The notes beneath the pieces were generated by a model. It was not told the origin of the DNA and searched no databases. It worked only from the letters and a program-made list of their open reading frames with translations. A DNA stretch of 50,427 nucleotides from Zygnema circumcarinatum (Eukaryota; Streptophyta; Zygnematophyceae; Zygnematales; Zygnemataceae): assembly GCA_037447605.1 (NCBI GenBank), contig CM074822.1, positions 276,431 to 326,857 of the forward strand, in the 5' to 3' direction. Shown here piece by piece: positions 21,697 through 38,220 of this stretch. Every line of letters begins with the position of its first letter. The stretch's first letter is position 1. Both the position numbers and the translations under genes were made by a program.

Positions 21697-24600
21697 TTAC
21701 ATTACCTCATCCCAAGGTTGGCTAGTCACTACCGACTCCCTCCCATCTCCCCTCCCCTCTCCCCTCCCCTCTCCCTCTCCCATTGCTCCATTCTCCTCTC
21801 CCCCTCCCCACCTTCTCTCCAACGCACTCCCTGCCCCTTCAAGAGAGGAGGCTGCCTGCTGTGCCATCTCCCGCGCGTGCTGAGCCATATGCAAACTTTC
21901 TTGCATTGAAGAAAGCTGCAGACGCATAGAACGCGCTTCAGCTTCCAACTGAGCCGTCTACAAGGTCAAACCACCATAGAAACTCACACTCGATTAGCAA
22001 TCTTGTAACACCTGTCATGCTGCAACTCCTATTAACATAAGCAGAAAAAATCTCATTCTCTCACCTTCCGCAAAAGCTCGTGCTTCTCCTCCTTCTCCCG
22101 GGCAGCCACATCCTCTGCTTGATCGACAAGCATGGCAGCCTCTGCTCTCACTTCAGCGATGTTTTCCAGTCTCCTTTCCGCTCCCTCCAAATTTCTTCCC
22201 AGTTCTGTTACCTGCAACAATATCCTCAACTTTTGCTTCACACCCTGAACCTAAAGCCACACGAGAACCTCCAACTGCTCGTACTGTCCGTAATTTTTAG
22301 TAATATTAGGGTTAACAAGTCCTCGACCCTTCGTACAAACATGAAATTAGGACCCACCTTTGACAGATAGCATCATAAAAACGAACATCTTAATCTTCAA
22401 GACTTTTGAAAACCCTAAATGTTCCGACCCCTATTTGCAGATGTGTTTGTGGGAGAGTCTCCCACCTGTCCCCTAAGCAGCGCCATCTCCTCCGATGCAC
22501 CCCGGAGTTCCTCCTCCAATATCTTCCCGCGAGCCTCTGCCGTGTCCTTCTCCTTTCGCAGCCTCTCCACCTCCTGACTAAACTCCGCCATGGCTGTCTG
22601 CAGCTCCTGCGTTCTCCTCGCCTCCTCCTCCGCAAGAGCCTGAAGGTGAGAGACGATTGGGAGAGTGTGAAGTGGTGGTGGAGGGTGAGGCAGGGAGGGA
22701 GATGGAGAGGGAGATGAGGTGGGAGAGAGAGAGGCAGTGGGAGAGGGAGTGGGGGAGGGGGAGGGGAGGGAGGGGGAGGGGGAGGGGAGGGAGGGGAAGG
22801 GGAGGGGGAGGGGGAGGGGGAGGGGGAGGGGGAGGGGGAGGGGGAGGGGGAGGGGGAGGGGGAGGGGAGGGAGGGGGAGGGGGAGGGGGAGGGGAGGGAG
22901 GGAGAGGGAGAGGGCGAGGGCGCGGGCAAGGGAGAGGGAGAGGGAGAGAGCGAGGGAGAAGCGAGTGGGACAAGAGACCCCACCTCGGACTCCTCCTTGT
23001 ACGAGACTAGCAGGGTGACCGCCTCCGCCATGTGTTTGGCCTCTCTCTTTGCCGCCACGAGCTCCCCATAGAGCGTGTCCAGCGCCTTCTCCGCCTCTCC
23101 CACCGCCCTCTTCAGCGCCGCCGCCATCGATTGGTTGTCCTCTAGCGCGCCACTTGTCGCCTCCAGCTGCGCCCGCGCGGCGCCGACCGCCTTCTGTTCG
23201 ACTTCCAGCGAAGCCCTAACTTCTGCCAGCATGGCCGCCAGCTCAGCATTTTTTCGTTTCACCATATGAAGTTCCACCGCCACGTCAGCATTCGCCGCCT
23301 CCATCTGAGTCGTCGATGTTGTCAGGTCAGCCATTTGGCTTCGAAACGCCGCTAGTTCAGCTGCCACGTCAGCTCGCGTCCGTTCGCTTTCTTCAAGGTC
23401 AGTAGAAAGCTTCCTCTCTCTCTCCCTGCTCGCCGCCGCCTCGCTCTCTCTCTCCCTCACCTCTCCCTCCATTCTCTTTAACTCTTCAGCCAGCTGCTCT
23501 TCCTCTCGCACCTTCCCTGCAATGACCTCCCGCAGCTTCTCTATGTCTCCCTTCATCTTCTCTACCTGCATGTTTCTCTCTCTCACCGTCTTATTAGCGT
23601 CATCCAGAGCTTCAGAAATCTCTCCCTTCTCCTTCTCTAAAAGTCTTGAACCCTCCTCAGCCCTTACAAGCTCCTCCTTCAACACTCTGACCTCTCTCTC
23701 CTTCTCCTGCTTCTCCCTCTCTACCTCCTCCAGCACCTTTACCGCCAAGACTGCCTCTCCCTCCAACTCCTTCACTCTCTCTTCCGCTACCAATCTCCCT
23801 CTCTTCTCACCTGAAATGAGCTCCCGCAGCTTCTGTATGTCTCCCTTCACCGCCTCTACCTCCATGCTTCTCTCTCTTACCATCTCATTAGCTTCATCCA
23901 GAGCCACAGAAATCTCTCCCTTCTTCTTCTCTAGAATTCTAGAACCCTCTTCAACCTTCACAAGCTCCTCCTTCAACATTCTGACCTCTCCCTCTTTTTC
24001 CTGCTTCTCCCTCTCTACCTCCTCCAACACTTTTACCGCCAAGGCTGCCTCTCTCTCCAACTCCTTCACTCTCTCTTCCGCTACCACTCTTTCTCTCTCA
24101 CTCAACTCCACCATCTCCGTCCACTCCTCCACCTCCTTCTCTTTCTCCCTCACCTTCTCCCACGCTGCCTTCATCTCTCCTCTCACCTTCTCCAGTTCCC
24201 TTTCCTTCTCCTCACTCATTCTCACTCCCTCCTCCACCTTCGACTCCATCTCCCTCTTCTCAGCCTCCTTCCTCTCCGCCTCTTTCTCCCTCTCTTCCAC
24301 CACATCTCTCAGCTCCTTCATCCTCCTCTCCCTCTCCTCTACCGCTTCCTGCATCTCCTCCAACTTCCCACTCATCTCCGCCACCATTCTTGTTCTACTC
24401 AGAAGCTCTCCACTCATTCTGCTCACATCCTCCTCCAGCTGCCTCTCTCTCACTTCTGCCTCTCCCACTCTCCCCTCCAACACCCCTCTCTCACATGCTG
24501 CGTCTCCTAACAGCCCCTCTAAAACTACCACCTGTCGTTCTAGCTGACTCGATGCCTCCGTCTGTAATTCCAAATTACCCTCCAAAGCTTTGCCTGCAAA

Positions 24601-27248
24601 GACACAACCCTATTATTAAAACTACTGTTCAACAAAATTAGGGTATGCACATTAGTATCACAGCTACTTCTTGTAAAAGTTTTAGGGTTTCCACTCACTG
24701 CGAGCCTCCTGGGCTACCAGCTGTTGGCGTAGTGCATCCTGCTCCTCTCTCGCTTCACTCCTCCCTCCTGCCTCCCTCCTCTGCATCTCTGTCAGCTGCT
24801 GCCTCAGACTTGCTCCAATTCGCTCATCTTCCACCTCCCTCTGCTTGTATTCCTCCTCCCTCTGCTTGTACTCCTTCTCCCTTTGCTTGTATTCCTCCTC
24901 CATTTGCTTATATTCCTCCTCCGTTTGCTTGAATTCCACCTCAGCCTGCATCGTTAAAGAAAATCACAAGATTGGGTAGGGTTTTTTTCTTTTTGTTTCT
25001 GGTGTGTTTTTCCTTTTGTGATTATCTCCCTTTGCTGCCACTATTAGACCTCCCGGAATTTGAGTGAAATGCCGTACCTTGGCCAACGCAGAAACAGCTT
25101 CTGATTTTCGTTTTTGTTCCGTAAACCACAACCCTCCAAATCCGGCAGCTGGAAGGCCGGCAATTGCCAGGAAGGAGAACGGGACTGATTCCAAAAATGC
25201 GGATTTCTAAATATACAAAAATAGATGAATATCAACCCCCCCCCGCCCACCCCCCCCAAAAAAAAACCCATGAATGAAAACGCAATGTAAGACCAATGGT
25301 TTTGTCCAGTTAAGTCTCTCTTCATGGTCAGAGGGCAGAGGTGGTTATATCTCAATGCAGCTCATTATAGAGGAGAGCGAGGGAGATAAGTGTGTGAGAG
25401 AGAGGGGGGAGAGGAGTGAGAGAACGAGAAAGGGAGCAAACATACCTCAACAATGAGCTCTTTTAATTGGTCCGCTGCCCCAACAGGTTGCCCTATGCTA
25501 GTAGAAACCTTATTGCTAGGAGACAAAACTTCCTCCAACCCTTCTTCCTCCTCCAATTTCGACCTCCCCTCCTCTTCTCTTTCCTCTCCCTCCGGCTGCT
25601 CCAACTGCGGTCTCCCGCTGTCTACCACTCCCGCTGCCCTCTCTCCCTCTCCCACACCCGTCCCTTCACTGCCCTCCATTTGTATGTTAGCTTCAACCTT
25701 CTCCTTCTCTGAACTCTCCATCTCTTTCGCTCCTTTCGCTTCCTCCTCCTCCTTTGCCACACTCCCCTGCTGAGCTCTCTCCTCTCTTTCTCTTTCCAGC
25801 TGCTGCTCTGCCTTCACCCTCCTCTCCTCCTCTGCCTTCACCCTCCTCTCCTCCTCTGCCTTCACCCTCCTCTCCTCCTCTGCCTTCACCCTCCTCTCCT
25901 CCTCTGCCTTCACCCTCCTCTCCTCCTCTGCCTTCACCCTCCTCTCCTCCTCTGCCTTCACCCTCCTCTCCTCCTCTGCCTTCACCCTCCTCTCCTCCTC
26001 TGCCTTCACCCTCCTCTCCTCCTCTGCCTTCACCCTCCTCTCCTCCTCTGCCTTCACCCTCCTCTCCTCCTCTGCCTTCACCCTCCTCTCCTCCTCTGCC
26101 TTCACCCTCCTCTCCTCCTCTGCCTTCACCCTCCTCTCCTCCTCTGCCTTCACCCTCTCCTCCTCTGCCTTCACCCTCCTCTCCTCCTCTGCCTTCACCC
26201 TCCTCTCCTCCTCTGCCTTCACCCTCCTCTCCTCCTCTACCTTCACCCTCCTCTCCTCCTCTGCCTTCACCCTCCTCTCCTCCTCTACTTCTCTCTCCTT
26301 CTGCTTCGCTGCTTCCACCCGCCTCTCCTCTTCTTTCTCTCTCTCTCTCCGCTGCTCCACCTCCGCCCTTCTCCTCTCCTCCTCTCTTTTTTTCTCCAAC
26401 TCTTCCCGCATTTGCTGCTCCTCTGCCCGCACCTTTGCCTCCCTCTCTTCCACCTCTCCTACCCCCACCACTCCCTCCCTCCCCTGGCCCTCCTCTCTCT
26501 CTCCCACACTCATATCCTGCTCTTGTGCCTCTCCTCCCTCCAGCCTACCTGTCCCACTCTCTTCCTTCTTCGCCCCCTTTTTCTTCTGCGGAACCTTAAG
26601 TCCCAACATATCCAAAGCCGCATCCTTTACCGCTTCGACATCTCTCAGAACTTGTTCCAACTTGTCTCCATCTGTAAACAATAAGAGCGAAGTTTTAAGA
26701 ATTTTATACTATGAACTTCTAACCCTAAACAAAGCAGTTTTTCAAAACACTGAATGCCCCCAATTTCCATTTTCTATTTCACGTACTTCACCTGGTCTTA
26801 AGTTATTTTTTCTTCTTAAGAAGAGCTCACCGGCAGATGATGAAATTGTGGAATCTTCAACGAAAGCATACGAACGCTCCTCCGACAAAAAAAAGGACCC
26901 CAATGCGAATGAAGAAATTATCCTCCTCCGAGAAAGCTTCAATTTTGACAACTTCCTTTCAGCAATTTCTTGCTCTTCCAATTTCCCTTTACTGTTTTCT
27001 TTTCTGGGCCCTTCTAAAGAGGTCTCCGGGACCCCCTGCCCCCTCTTTACCTCCGAAGAACAATCCACTTCGGAAAATGAATGTGGTCCGGATTTCGAAC
27101 CAGATACATCCAGGAGCCTCGGCCGCACCTGGGCCGTCCCGGAGTCTCCGAGAGCCTGACACCTGGCAGCGTTAAAGTGGGTCGGCGTACATCTGACGTC
27201 AGCACGACCAATGGGAGCTGCTCTTCGCAGGGGAGCGGCGGAGAGCAT
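21697..27248 (-). CDS. MFP1-like plastid membrane-anchored coiled-coil protein
   Basis: Eight exons: 27248-26831, 26671-25446, 25206-25078, 24945-24699, 24593-22984, 22639-22466, 22211-22065, 21957-21697; all phases agree, giving about 1403 residues. The N-terminus MLSAAPLRRAAPIGRADV is transit-peptide-like. A twin-arginine hydrophobic stretch follows (SRRRIISSFALGSFFLSEER, ~106-125), then a long Glu/Lys/Arg region with an (ERRVKAEE)n array, a second hydrophobic segment VPFSFLAIAGLPAAGFGGLWF (~555-575), then coiled coil to the end, including AKHMAEAVTLLVSYKEESE and VTELGRNLEGAERRLENIAE. This order matches MAR-binding filament-like protein 1, a DNA-binding thylakoid/nucleoid filament protein, but here the segment between the hydrophobic parts is about 430 residues instead of tens, roughly doubling the protein. 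The last exon may read into an intron at GTAAT|gtaagg, so the C-terminus is uncertain. Confidence 0.75.
22675..22972. repeat. (GGGGGA)n purine tract in an MFP1-like gene intron
   Basis: Within the intron 22983-22640 the plus strand is (GGGGGA/GGGGAGGGA)n. The coding strand is therefore a long pyrimidine run that reaches the 3' splice site. Confidence 0.92.
25798..26287 (-). repeat. Coding 24-bp minisatellite encoding (VKAEEERR)n
   Basis: About 20 nearly identical 24-bp units sit in frame in exon 2 of the MFP1-like gene. One unit lost exactly one codon (around 26155-26160), so frame is kept. Nucleotide identity between units is almost complete, which points to recent expansion. Confidence 0.95.
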
Positions 27249-27301
27249 GCTGACGTGGCATGGCCCAGCTGGCTGCCTGCCTGGTGGCCCCGAGAGGACG
27301 C

Positions 27302-28587
27302 CACGTGGCACCGGCGAGCACGCGCGGTGGAGGTCCTGAGTGACAGGTGGCATGCTGAGGAGGCTCCAGCTGGCGTACCCCCCCAATTATGCTCCTTTGG
27401 TCCTCGCACGTGCGTGGTGGGAGAGGAGGAATGGGAGGGGGATGGAGAATAGGAAGGAAAGGAGGGAGAGGGAGAGGGAGAGGGGGAGGGAGAGGGCGAG
27501 GGATGGAGAGACAGAGGTGGGAGAAGAGGAAGGAGAAGGAAAGGGAGAAAAAGAGCTACAAGGAAGGGAGAGGGAAATTTGGGGGGGGGGGGGGGAAGGC
27601 AGGAGGGAGGGGGGTGAGGAAGGAGAGGAAGGCAAAGGGGGATAGGGGGATAGAGGAGGCAGAAGAGGGAGAAGGGGAGGTAGTGGCAGTGAGGAGGGAG
27701 ATAGAGGAGAGGGAGAGGGAGAGGGAGAGGGAGTGGGAGAGGGAGAGGTAGCAGTGGCGCGGTGTCCTACTTTGGATGCGGATGAGAGTACGGACGGATA
27801 TGGGCCGCAGGTATCGGAGACGGGAAGACACGTGGCAGACAGCCAATGGAAGTCGTATGCTACACGTGTGAATTGTTGGCACTGTGCTGACGTGCCAAAA
27901 TAGGGCTCCCGCGCGTGTGAGTCGTCGCGGCGATTGGGGATGTGTGCTTAATGTAGAACGGAAAGCCAATAATAGAACGCCACGTAGCATGACTAGTACT
28001 AGGCGCCACATGCACTATTTGACCGTTTGAAAAGCAAAACTGGAGGGATGAAGACCGTACGAAAATTTACGAACATGTACGGTACCTGCTTTCTCCATTG
28101 CGAGAAATACGCAAGCATCGCCCAATGAGAACTCTCCACGTGATGAATTCTAATTGGAGGGTTTTGCTTCTATTGTTAAGTCGTGTTTTTAGGGTTTTTA
28201 GGCTTTTTAGGGTTTTAGTAGTAGTAGCGGCGATGTAGTATATAGTACACTAGCGGTTCGTGGCCATGGCCCATCATGGCATGGATCATGGATGGCCACG
28301 ATGGGGATGAGGCATGCGCATGGCCCATGGGGCATGGGGCTGCATCCCATGGGGCACATGGGTCAACCCATTGGATGCCAATGGTTGCCTACCATTCAAA
28401 TGGTTGCCAACCATTGGCCGTGCAGCATTGCCATCCAATGGTTATCCAATGGTTGGCCCGACGGTGTCCGTGCAGGTGTACGCGGCATGGCATGGCACCG
28501 CATGGCATGGTACATGATAATTTAGTACAGTAGCCTCATCGGCGGATCTATGTGGTTGAACTGTCGTTTAACAAATTTTCCCACGTG
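27302..28587. promoter_or_regulatory. G-box cluster between two divergent genes
   Basis: CACGTG at 27302, 27829, 27863, 28137 and 28582; additional ACGTGGCA and CCACGTAGC variants lie at 27254 and 27979. The sites are shared between a minus-strand and a plus-strand start. Confidence 0.45.
28260..28520. repeat. ATGGCC/CCATGG and CCAATGG palindromic repeat block
   Basis: Short self-complementary words (CATGGCCCATGGGG, CCATTGGATGCCAATGG, CAACCATTGG, GCATGGCATGG) alternate over 260 bp. The CCAATGGTTG words resemble those of the large mosaics at 40930-43400. Confidence 0.75.
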
Positions 28588-29108
28588 GAACGCCAGCCAG
28601 CCGGCTGAGGAAATCTCTCCCCTCTGGAAAGGAGGGGAGAGGGATCGCCTGCGCGTGAGGGCGTTGGTCTTTAATCTGAGGGAATATCGTCTTCTTTGTT
28701 GACTGACCCAAGGGAGGAGGTGGGGTACTTCAACAGCTCTGATCTACTCAAAAAATTGTAGGTGGTGTCTTTGTCAATTGGACGATGCAATGTATGCTGG
28801 AAATGAAGGCTGAAAATTCTGTGTTCTGCGAGGCTTCATCGTCTGCACTTCTGCTCGGCTTTCTTAGGGTTTGAGAGAGAGCGAGAGAGGGAGAAACAGA
28901 GAGAGGGAGAGGGATCGTTGGTTTCAACAAGCCGAGAGAGTGAGAAAAGGCGACCGTTGGCGGGTAATTAAGAGGTGAGAGTGAGAGATACTGAGGGAAG
29001 CTAAAAGAGTGGTAGTGACAGTTAGAGAGAGAACGAGAGAGAGGGAGGAGTATCCTGCGCGGTCTCCTCCCACCATTCAACTTAGCTCTGCGACCGAACC
29101 CCCGTTCC

Positions 29109-30793
29109 ATGGCTTTTAGGGTTTCCTCGCTCCTCTCTGGGGAGCCCTCAGTTCAAGCCCTAAGCAGAAGCTGCTGCTGTTGCAGCCGCCCTTTGCAAGC
29201 CAGTCCTTGTTTCCTTCCCTTTGTTAGTCGGAGAAACATAAACTGTAACGGAAATAGAACAGTGGGGAGAAACGGAAACGGAAACTGGAGCTCCCTGCGG
29301 CTAGTTCGGAAAAATTCTGTTCAGTCGCTAATAGCGGAGCCTGAACCGGAGCACGAACAGAAGGCGGATGAGTTCGCGAAACGGCTCGAGCAGTCATGGG
29401 ACATTCGCAAGGTGGGGATCAGAAATTTAGGGTTTTTTTTTAGGAGTAGGGATATGCCCTTCCTTCATAATAACTCAAAAATTTCCTTCGTTTTTTTGTG
29501 ATTTTAGGTATTTGGGTTTTTGAGGTCTTGGAATGTTGCAGGTGGGTTAGGTTGGGTTGTTCTATGCCCCTCCGTTCTATGCCTACCCGTCAGTTCTATC
29601 TCCGTCTCACGGCTCTATTATGTGCCGGCTTCTGAATACTGCTTCAGAAATTAAAACACTTCAATGACGACCTTTTTTCCGGTTATGAACTTAAAAATAG
29701 ACCTCAGGATACTTTAATCCGAACAAATTGATAAGATTTTTCAAGTTTCCTAAACTGGGCTAGTTATAAAATTTGGCTTCTAAGCTTTATTTTAATCCCT
29801 GCAGCAACCTGTACCCAAAGCATGTGAAACATGCTGCGCGCAAGGCTCAACGGAATGTCCTTGGTGTCAAGGCACGGGATTTTTCATATTGGGAGATAAC
29901 ATGCTGTGCGAAGTGCCTTCAAGAAACACAACGTGCCGGATTTGCAATGGGAATGTAAGCAGTTTTCATTTCTAGAAACGGTTCTTTTTTTACACTTTTG
30001 GTCCTTTTCAAGCGAGGAAGCTTTATTGTTCGTGGGGTGTTACTTCACGCGTCTGAGAGGGAAACTTTTTTCATTTTTTTGAAAAATAAAAGAGAGAGAG
30101 AGGAAGAGAGGGAGAAAGAGAGGGAGAGAGGAAGAGAGGGAGAGAGGGAGAGAGAGAGAGAGGCGTCGTCTGAGAAGGAGGGAGGGGGTGAGGGAGAGGA
30201 GGGGAGGGGGGAGGGAAGGGAGGAAGGAGGGGATGAGGGTTAAAGTGGGTTCTATAGAAATAGTGAGGGAATGTTCATTCCGGGCTTGGTCGATCATTCA
30301 TTTCCTTACATGGGAAACCTCAATTCCAAGGAGTATTATGTTTAGTTTTAGGTATTATGTGTTATACTAATATTATGTTATTTGTATTACAAGTATTATG
30401 GATTATGTTTTTCTATGTGAGCGCTTCAGTCTTAATGTCCTGTTAAGGCCGTCGTTACAATGCAGACCACCAATCATGTTATGTCCGATATTAATCGCTC
30501 GTTTATTTTAATCCCTATTGCCAATAGTGCTTCCTCAACAGCATCCAGTTAGCATGGCTTATCCAAACCAATTTAAGATAAGTTAAGCTAAGTTAAGTTA
30601 GTTAGTTAAGTTGGTTTGTCAGTTGAGCTAAGTTAAGTTCAGTTTAGTCACGTGTCTAATTTGGCATGTTGGGTTGGAGAGGTTGCAGGGCACAATCCAA
30701 TGTTCAGATTGTAAAGGGACAGGCTTCCGTGCTCGCTGGATGGGGCAGCCGCCCAGCACGGAGACACATGGAGGGGAACAGTTGAAACGGTGA
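29109..30793 (+). CDS. Plastid DnaJ-type (Cys-rich) zinc-finger protein
   Basis: Three exons, 29109-29411, 29805-29954 and 30689-30793, all phase 0, give 185 residues. The first ~60 residues are Ser/Arg/Cys-rich without acidic residues apart from one Glu, typical of a chloroplast transit peptide. The second half holds the four CxxC motifs of a DnaJ-type zinc finger: CETC, CPWC, CRIC and CSDC, in the context QGTGFFILGDNMLCEVPSRN and CKGTGFRARWMGQPP, which is characteristic of a plant family of stand-alone Cys-rich proteins without a J-domain. Relatives act as thiol/disulfide or assembly factors in plastids; the exact client is unknown. CxxC pairs would bind two zinc ions. Intron 2 (734 bp) carries GA-rich repeats. 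The start codon follows a GA-rich leader and sits 1.86 kb from the divergent MFP1-like start. Confidence 0.9.
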
Positions 30794-31814
30794 CGGAACG
30801 GTAAACAGGAACTGAACGGAAACGGCCATGGAAATGGAACGGTGTCAGAAAAGAGGTCATAGGGCCAATCCTTCACCGAAAAAAAAGCAAGAGTAGCGTA
30901 CAGACTAAGCAGCGATTAAGAAGGAGACTGAGAGAAAAGGCTGAGACAATTGCTTGGTCCTGTTTTTTTTGGTCCGCGAGTCGTCGGAGAGAAAGTGGGG
31001 TCTCCCGATCTGAGCTAGTGGTAGTAGTCGCAGATAATGGGAAAACATTTTTTTCATGTTTCAAGTTTTTTGATAATATGTACATAATTTGTATGTTCTA
31101 ATCAATGGTCTGCAAGCGTTCAAGCAGCAACGGGTGAAGACGTTCACTTCATACTTTTGTGACGCACTCGCATCTGATCTCATCCTCTCTCTCTCGTTCT
31201 CTCGTTCTCTCACTGTCTCTTTTTCACACTCTCTCTCCCTCTCCTCCCCCTCGCCCCACCTCCCTTCTCTCTTTCTCTCTCTACCTTCATTTGGACCTTC
31301 CAAATATTCTTTTTTGAATGTGATGTGAATACTCTGTACGAAAAACACAACGTCCGTTTTTCTGCACATGACAACTCGCACCGAGTATGATACTCAGCGA
31401 AGCTTACATTCAATAAAGTGTACCCCGATAGAGGCAATATTCAATTAAGTGTACTCACAGTGTCAAGTTTTTCAACGTAATTTTGTGAGCTGATCCCAAT
31501 CCCTTTCTAGTGCCATTTTTTAAGAAAAAACAACGTTCCATTTGATGCCCACATGAACCCTTCCACTCGTCTACAGACAGAGAAGATACCCATCACCAAA
31601 AACCAAAATTCCTTAGAACTCCAAAAACCCCTCGTAAAGTGCCAAGCATTCGATATCTTACAACTGCCAAACGCGGCAAGTTCCCTTCCCTTTCCTGCAA
31701 TGGGGGAGGAACAGTTTCTAAAGAAAGGAAGAACCAAAGGAAAAGGTAAAAAGAAGAAAAGTAAAAATGAAAGATACAATGAGAACAAGTGCTACTTCTT
31801 TTTCTATTTTTGGG
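30794..31814. other. Convergent intergenic region
   Basis: It lies between the 3' ends of the zinc-finger gene (+) and the DUF1279 gene (-). It holds a pyrimidine (CTCT) run at 31180-31290 and no recognisable gene. Confidence 0.6.
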
Positions 31815-33372
31815 TCACTTCGATTGCTCCTCCTCCTCCTTGGGCTCCTTTTTGCCGATCAAGGAGGCGACGACAGGTGTCAGCGCCACAGTGGGAGGAA
31901 ATCGAATGGGAGAAGAAGCTTTATGCGCTGCATATGCAAGGGCCACCGTTCCGACCTTCTCTGTTGTAGCATCCGTTGCAATTCCGACCTACAGAATGGA
32001 ACAACATAGGGAGAGAGAGCGAGAGAGAGCGGGAGAGAGAGAGAGAGACGGAGAGGGAGAGAGAGAAAGAAGAAGCTGCATGTGAATGTGTGGCGTTCCA
32101 GAACCCCACATCACATGACTCCCAGAGACACGTAATGAGGTTAAAACTAACAAAAGGAGTCCAGTATCTATTGCAACAGGGTTGAAGTTTTATCTATCCA
32201 AAATTCGCAAGTAATTTCACTAAAGATTTTGGTTTGCAAGAGGCTTTCCCCCTCTAACCCTCCTTTCCGCCCCTCTCCCTCTATTAGACGATCATAAGTT
32301 AACATGTAAGAGAAGCAGAGGCAGGGCGAGGTTTCACCTTAGATAGCACAGCTGTCACGTCTACGCCAGTGCTGACGAGAGCGTAGAAGAAGCTGAAGGA
32401 GATGAGAGAGAGAGTGATAGATGTGATGAGGTAGGCACTCCCATATCGGGCCAAAAGCTCCTTAGCTTGACCTCCCTTATTCTCCTTATTCCCCTCGGCA
32501 TCTTTATCCTTCGATGTCAACACCTGCAAGGTTAGGGTGGGCCTTCACGTTCGTTTAAGTTGAAGGGATATGGAAACTGCAAGACTTAAAACTTTCCGTG
32601 CTTAAGAAGAAATTTTCAGAGGGTTCAAAAACGACCGGCGATTTCCCTTGCAAGACCACACAAAAACTCGTTTATAGAGATAGCAAAACTGTGAAGGTTT
32701 TTTTGATGAAGGAGAGACGAGGCGCTGTAACATAACAATTCTTTTGCGCTGCTAACACTTCATGTATTTAAGACAATCAATTTGCTGTTTCACGCTCCTG
32801 GCTTTGAAATGCCACGAGAACTCAAAAAAATATAAACCGCGCCTCGTTTTTTAAATGCCTATATCTCTATTAAGATGTTTTCCCACCTTCCAAAGACCTG
32901 CTTCAAGACCCCATTTTCGAGTGACTGCGTCAGCATCCTCTGCCTGCTTGATCTCCTGCGCTCCCTTCTTCTGCTCCTCTGCATCATGCCAGAGTGGCTG
33001 ACTAAGTAGAGCAGAATCTGCTTCCTGTGGATTAAGGCAGAGAGAGGTTGAGAGAGCAGGGGGGGGGAGGGAGGGAGGGAGGAGGGAGGGAGGGAGAGAA
33101 TAGTGGGGGAAATAGATATTTCATACCTGTAAGCGCACAGGATACTCTGCGCATGTGTCTCCTCCGAAAAACTCCTCTTAAGCTGGAGGTGTGAAGCAGC
33201 CCTGCAGTCACTCAAAAAATAGCTTTCTTGAACCCTATGAAACGACTATTCTAAGCCTGAAGCCTCTGATATTCCAACCAGAAATACCTTGCCTCCCTCC
33301 CTCCCTCCTTCCCACTCTCCCCTCCCTCCCTCTCTCCCCCCCTCTCTCAAGCATGGAGTCAGGGAGCGCCAT
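31815..33372 (-). CDS. DUF1279 (FAM210-type) membrane protein
   Basis: Five exons: 33372-33288, 33176-33127, 33024-32887, 32523-32338, 31988-31815, about 210 residues. The conserved DUF1279 core is clear: KWGLEAGLWK, KELLARYGSAYLITSITLSL, then ISFSFFYALVSTGVDVTAVL (a transmembrane helix), VGIATDATTEKVGTVALAYA and AHKASSPIRFPPTVALTPVV, ending in a Lys/Glu-rich tail. Family members are organelle or membrane proteins of poorly known function (animal FAM210A/B are mitochondrial). The 5' end is the weak part. I chose ATG 33372 (MALPDSML) because its phase-1 donor GGCAAG|gtattt joins cttaag|AGGAG to give EEFFGGDTCAEYPVRLQ. An upstream ATG at 33488 opens another frame that would fit a different acceptor. 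Confidence 0.85.

Positions 33373-38220
<4,848 letters not shown>

Larger units (their letters stand above)
27249..29108. other. Divergent promoter region between MFP1-like and DnaJ-type zinc-finger genes
   Basis: It contains G-boxes at 27302, 27829, 27863, 28137 and 28582, a purine tract (27420-27750), telo-box-like TTTAGGGTTTTTAGG (28188-28216), an ATGGCCCATGGGGCATGG-type repeat (28260-28345) and a palindromic CCAATGG/CCATTGG block (28362-28460). A GA-rich stretch (28870-29050) precedes the zinc-finger gene. No gene is recognised. Confidence 0.6.

Noticed and set aside
23522-24547. 341-residue Ser/Thr/Phe-rich frame
   Set aside because: It is antisense to the coiled-coil exon, which has family support and matching splice phases.
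25754-26599. 281-residue Ser/Pro-rich frame opposite the MFP1-like exon 2
   Set aside because: It is the antisense shadow of the 24-bp coding repeat.
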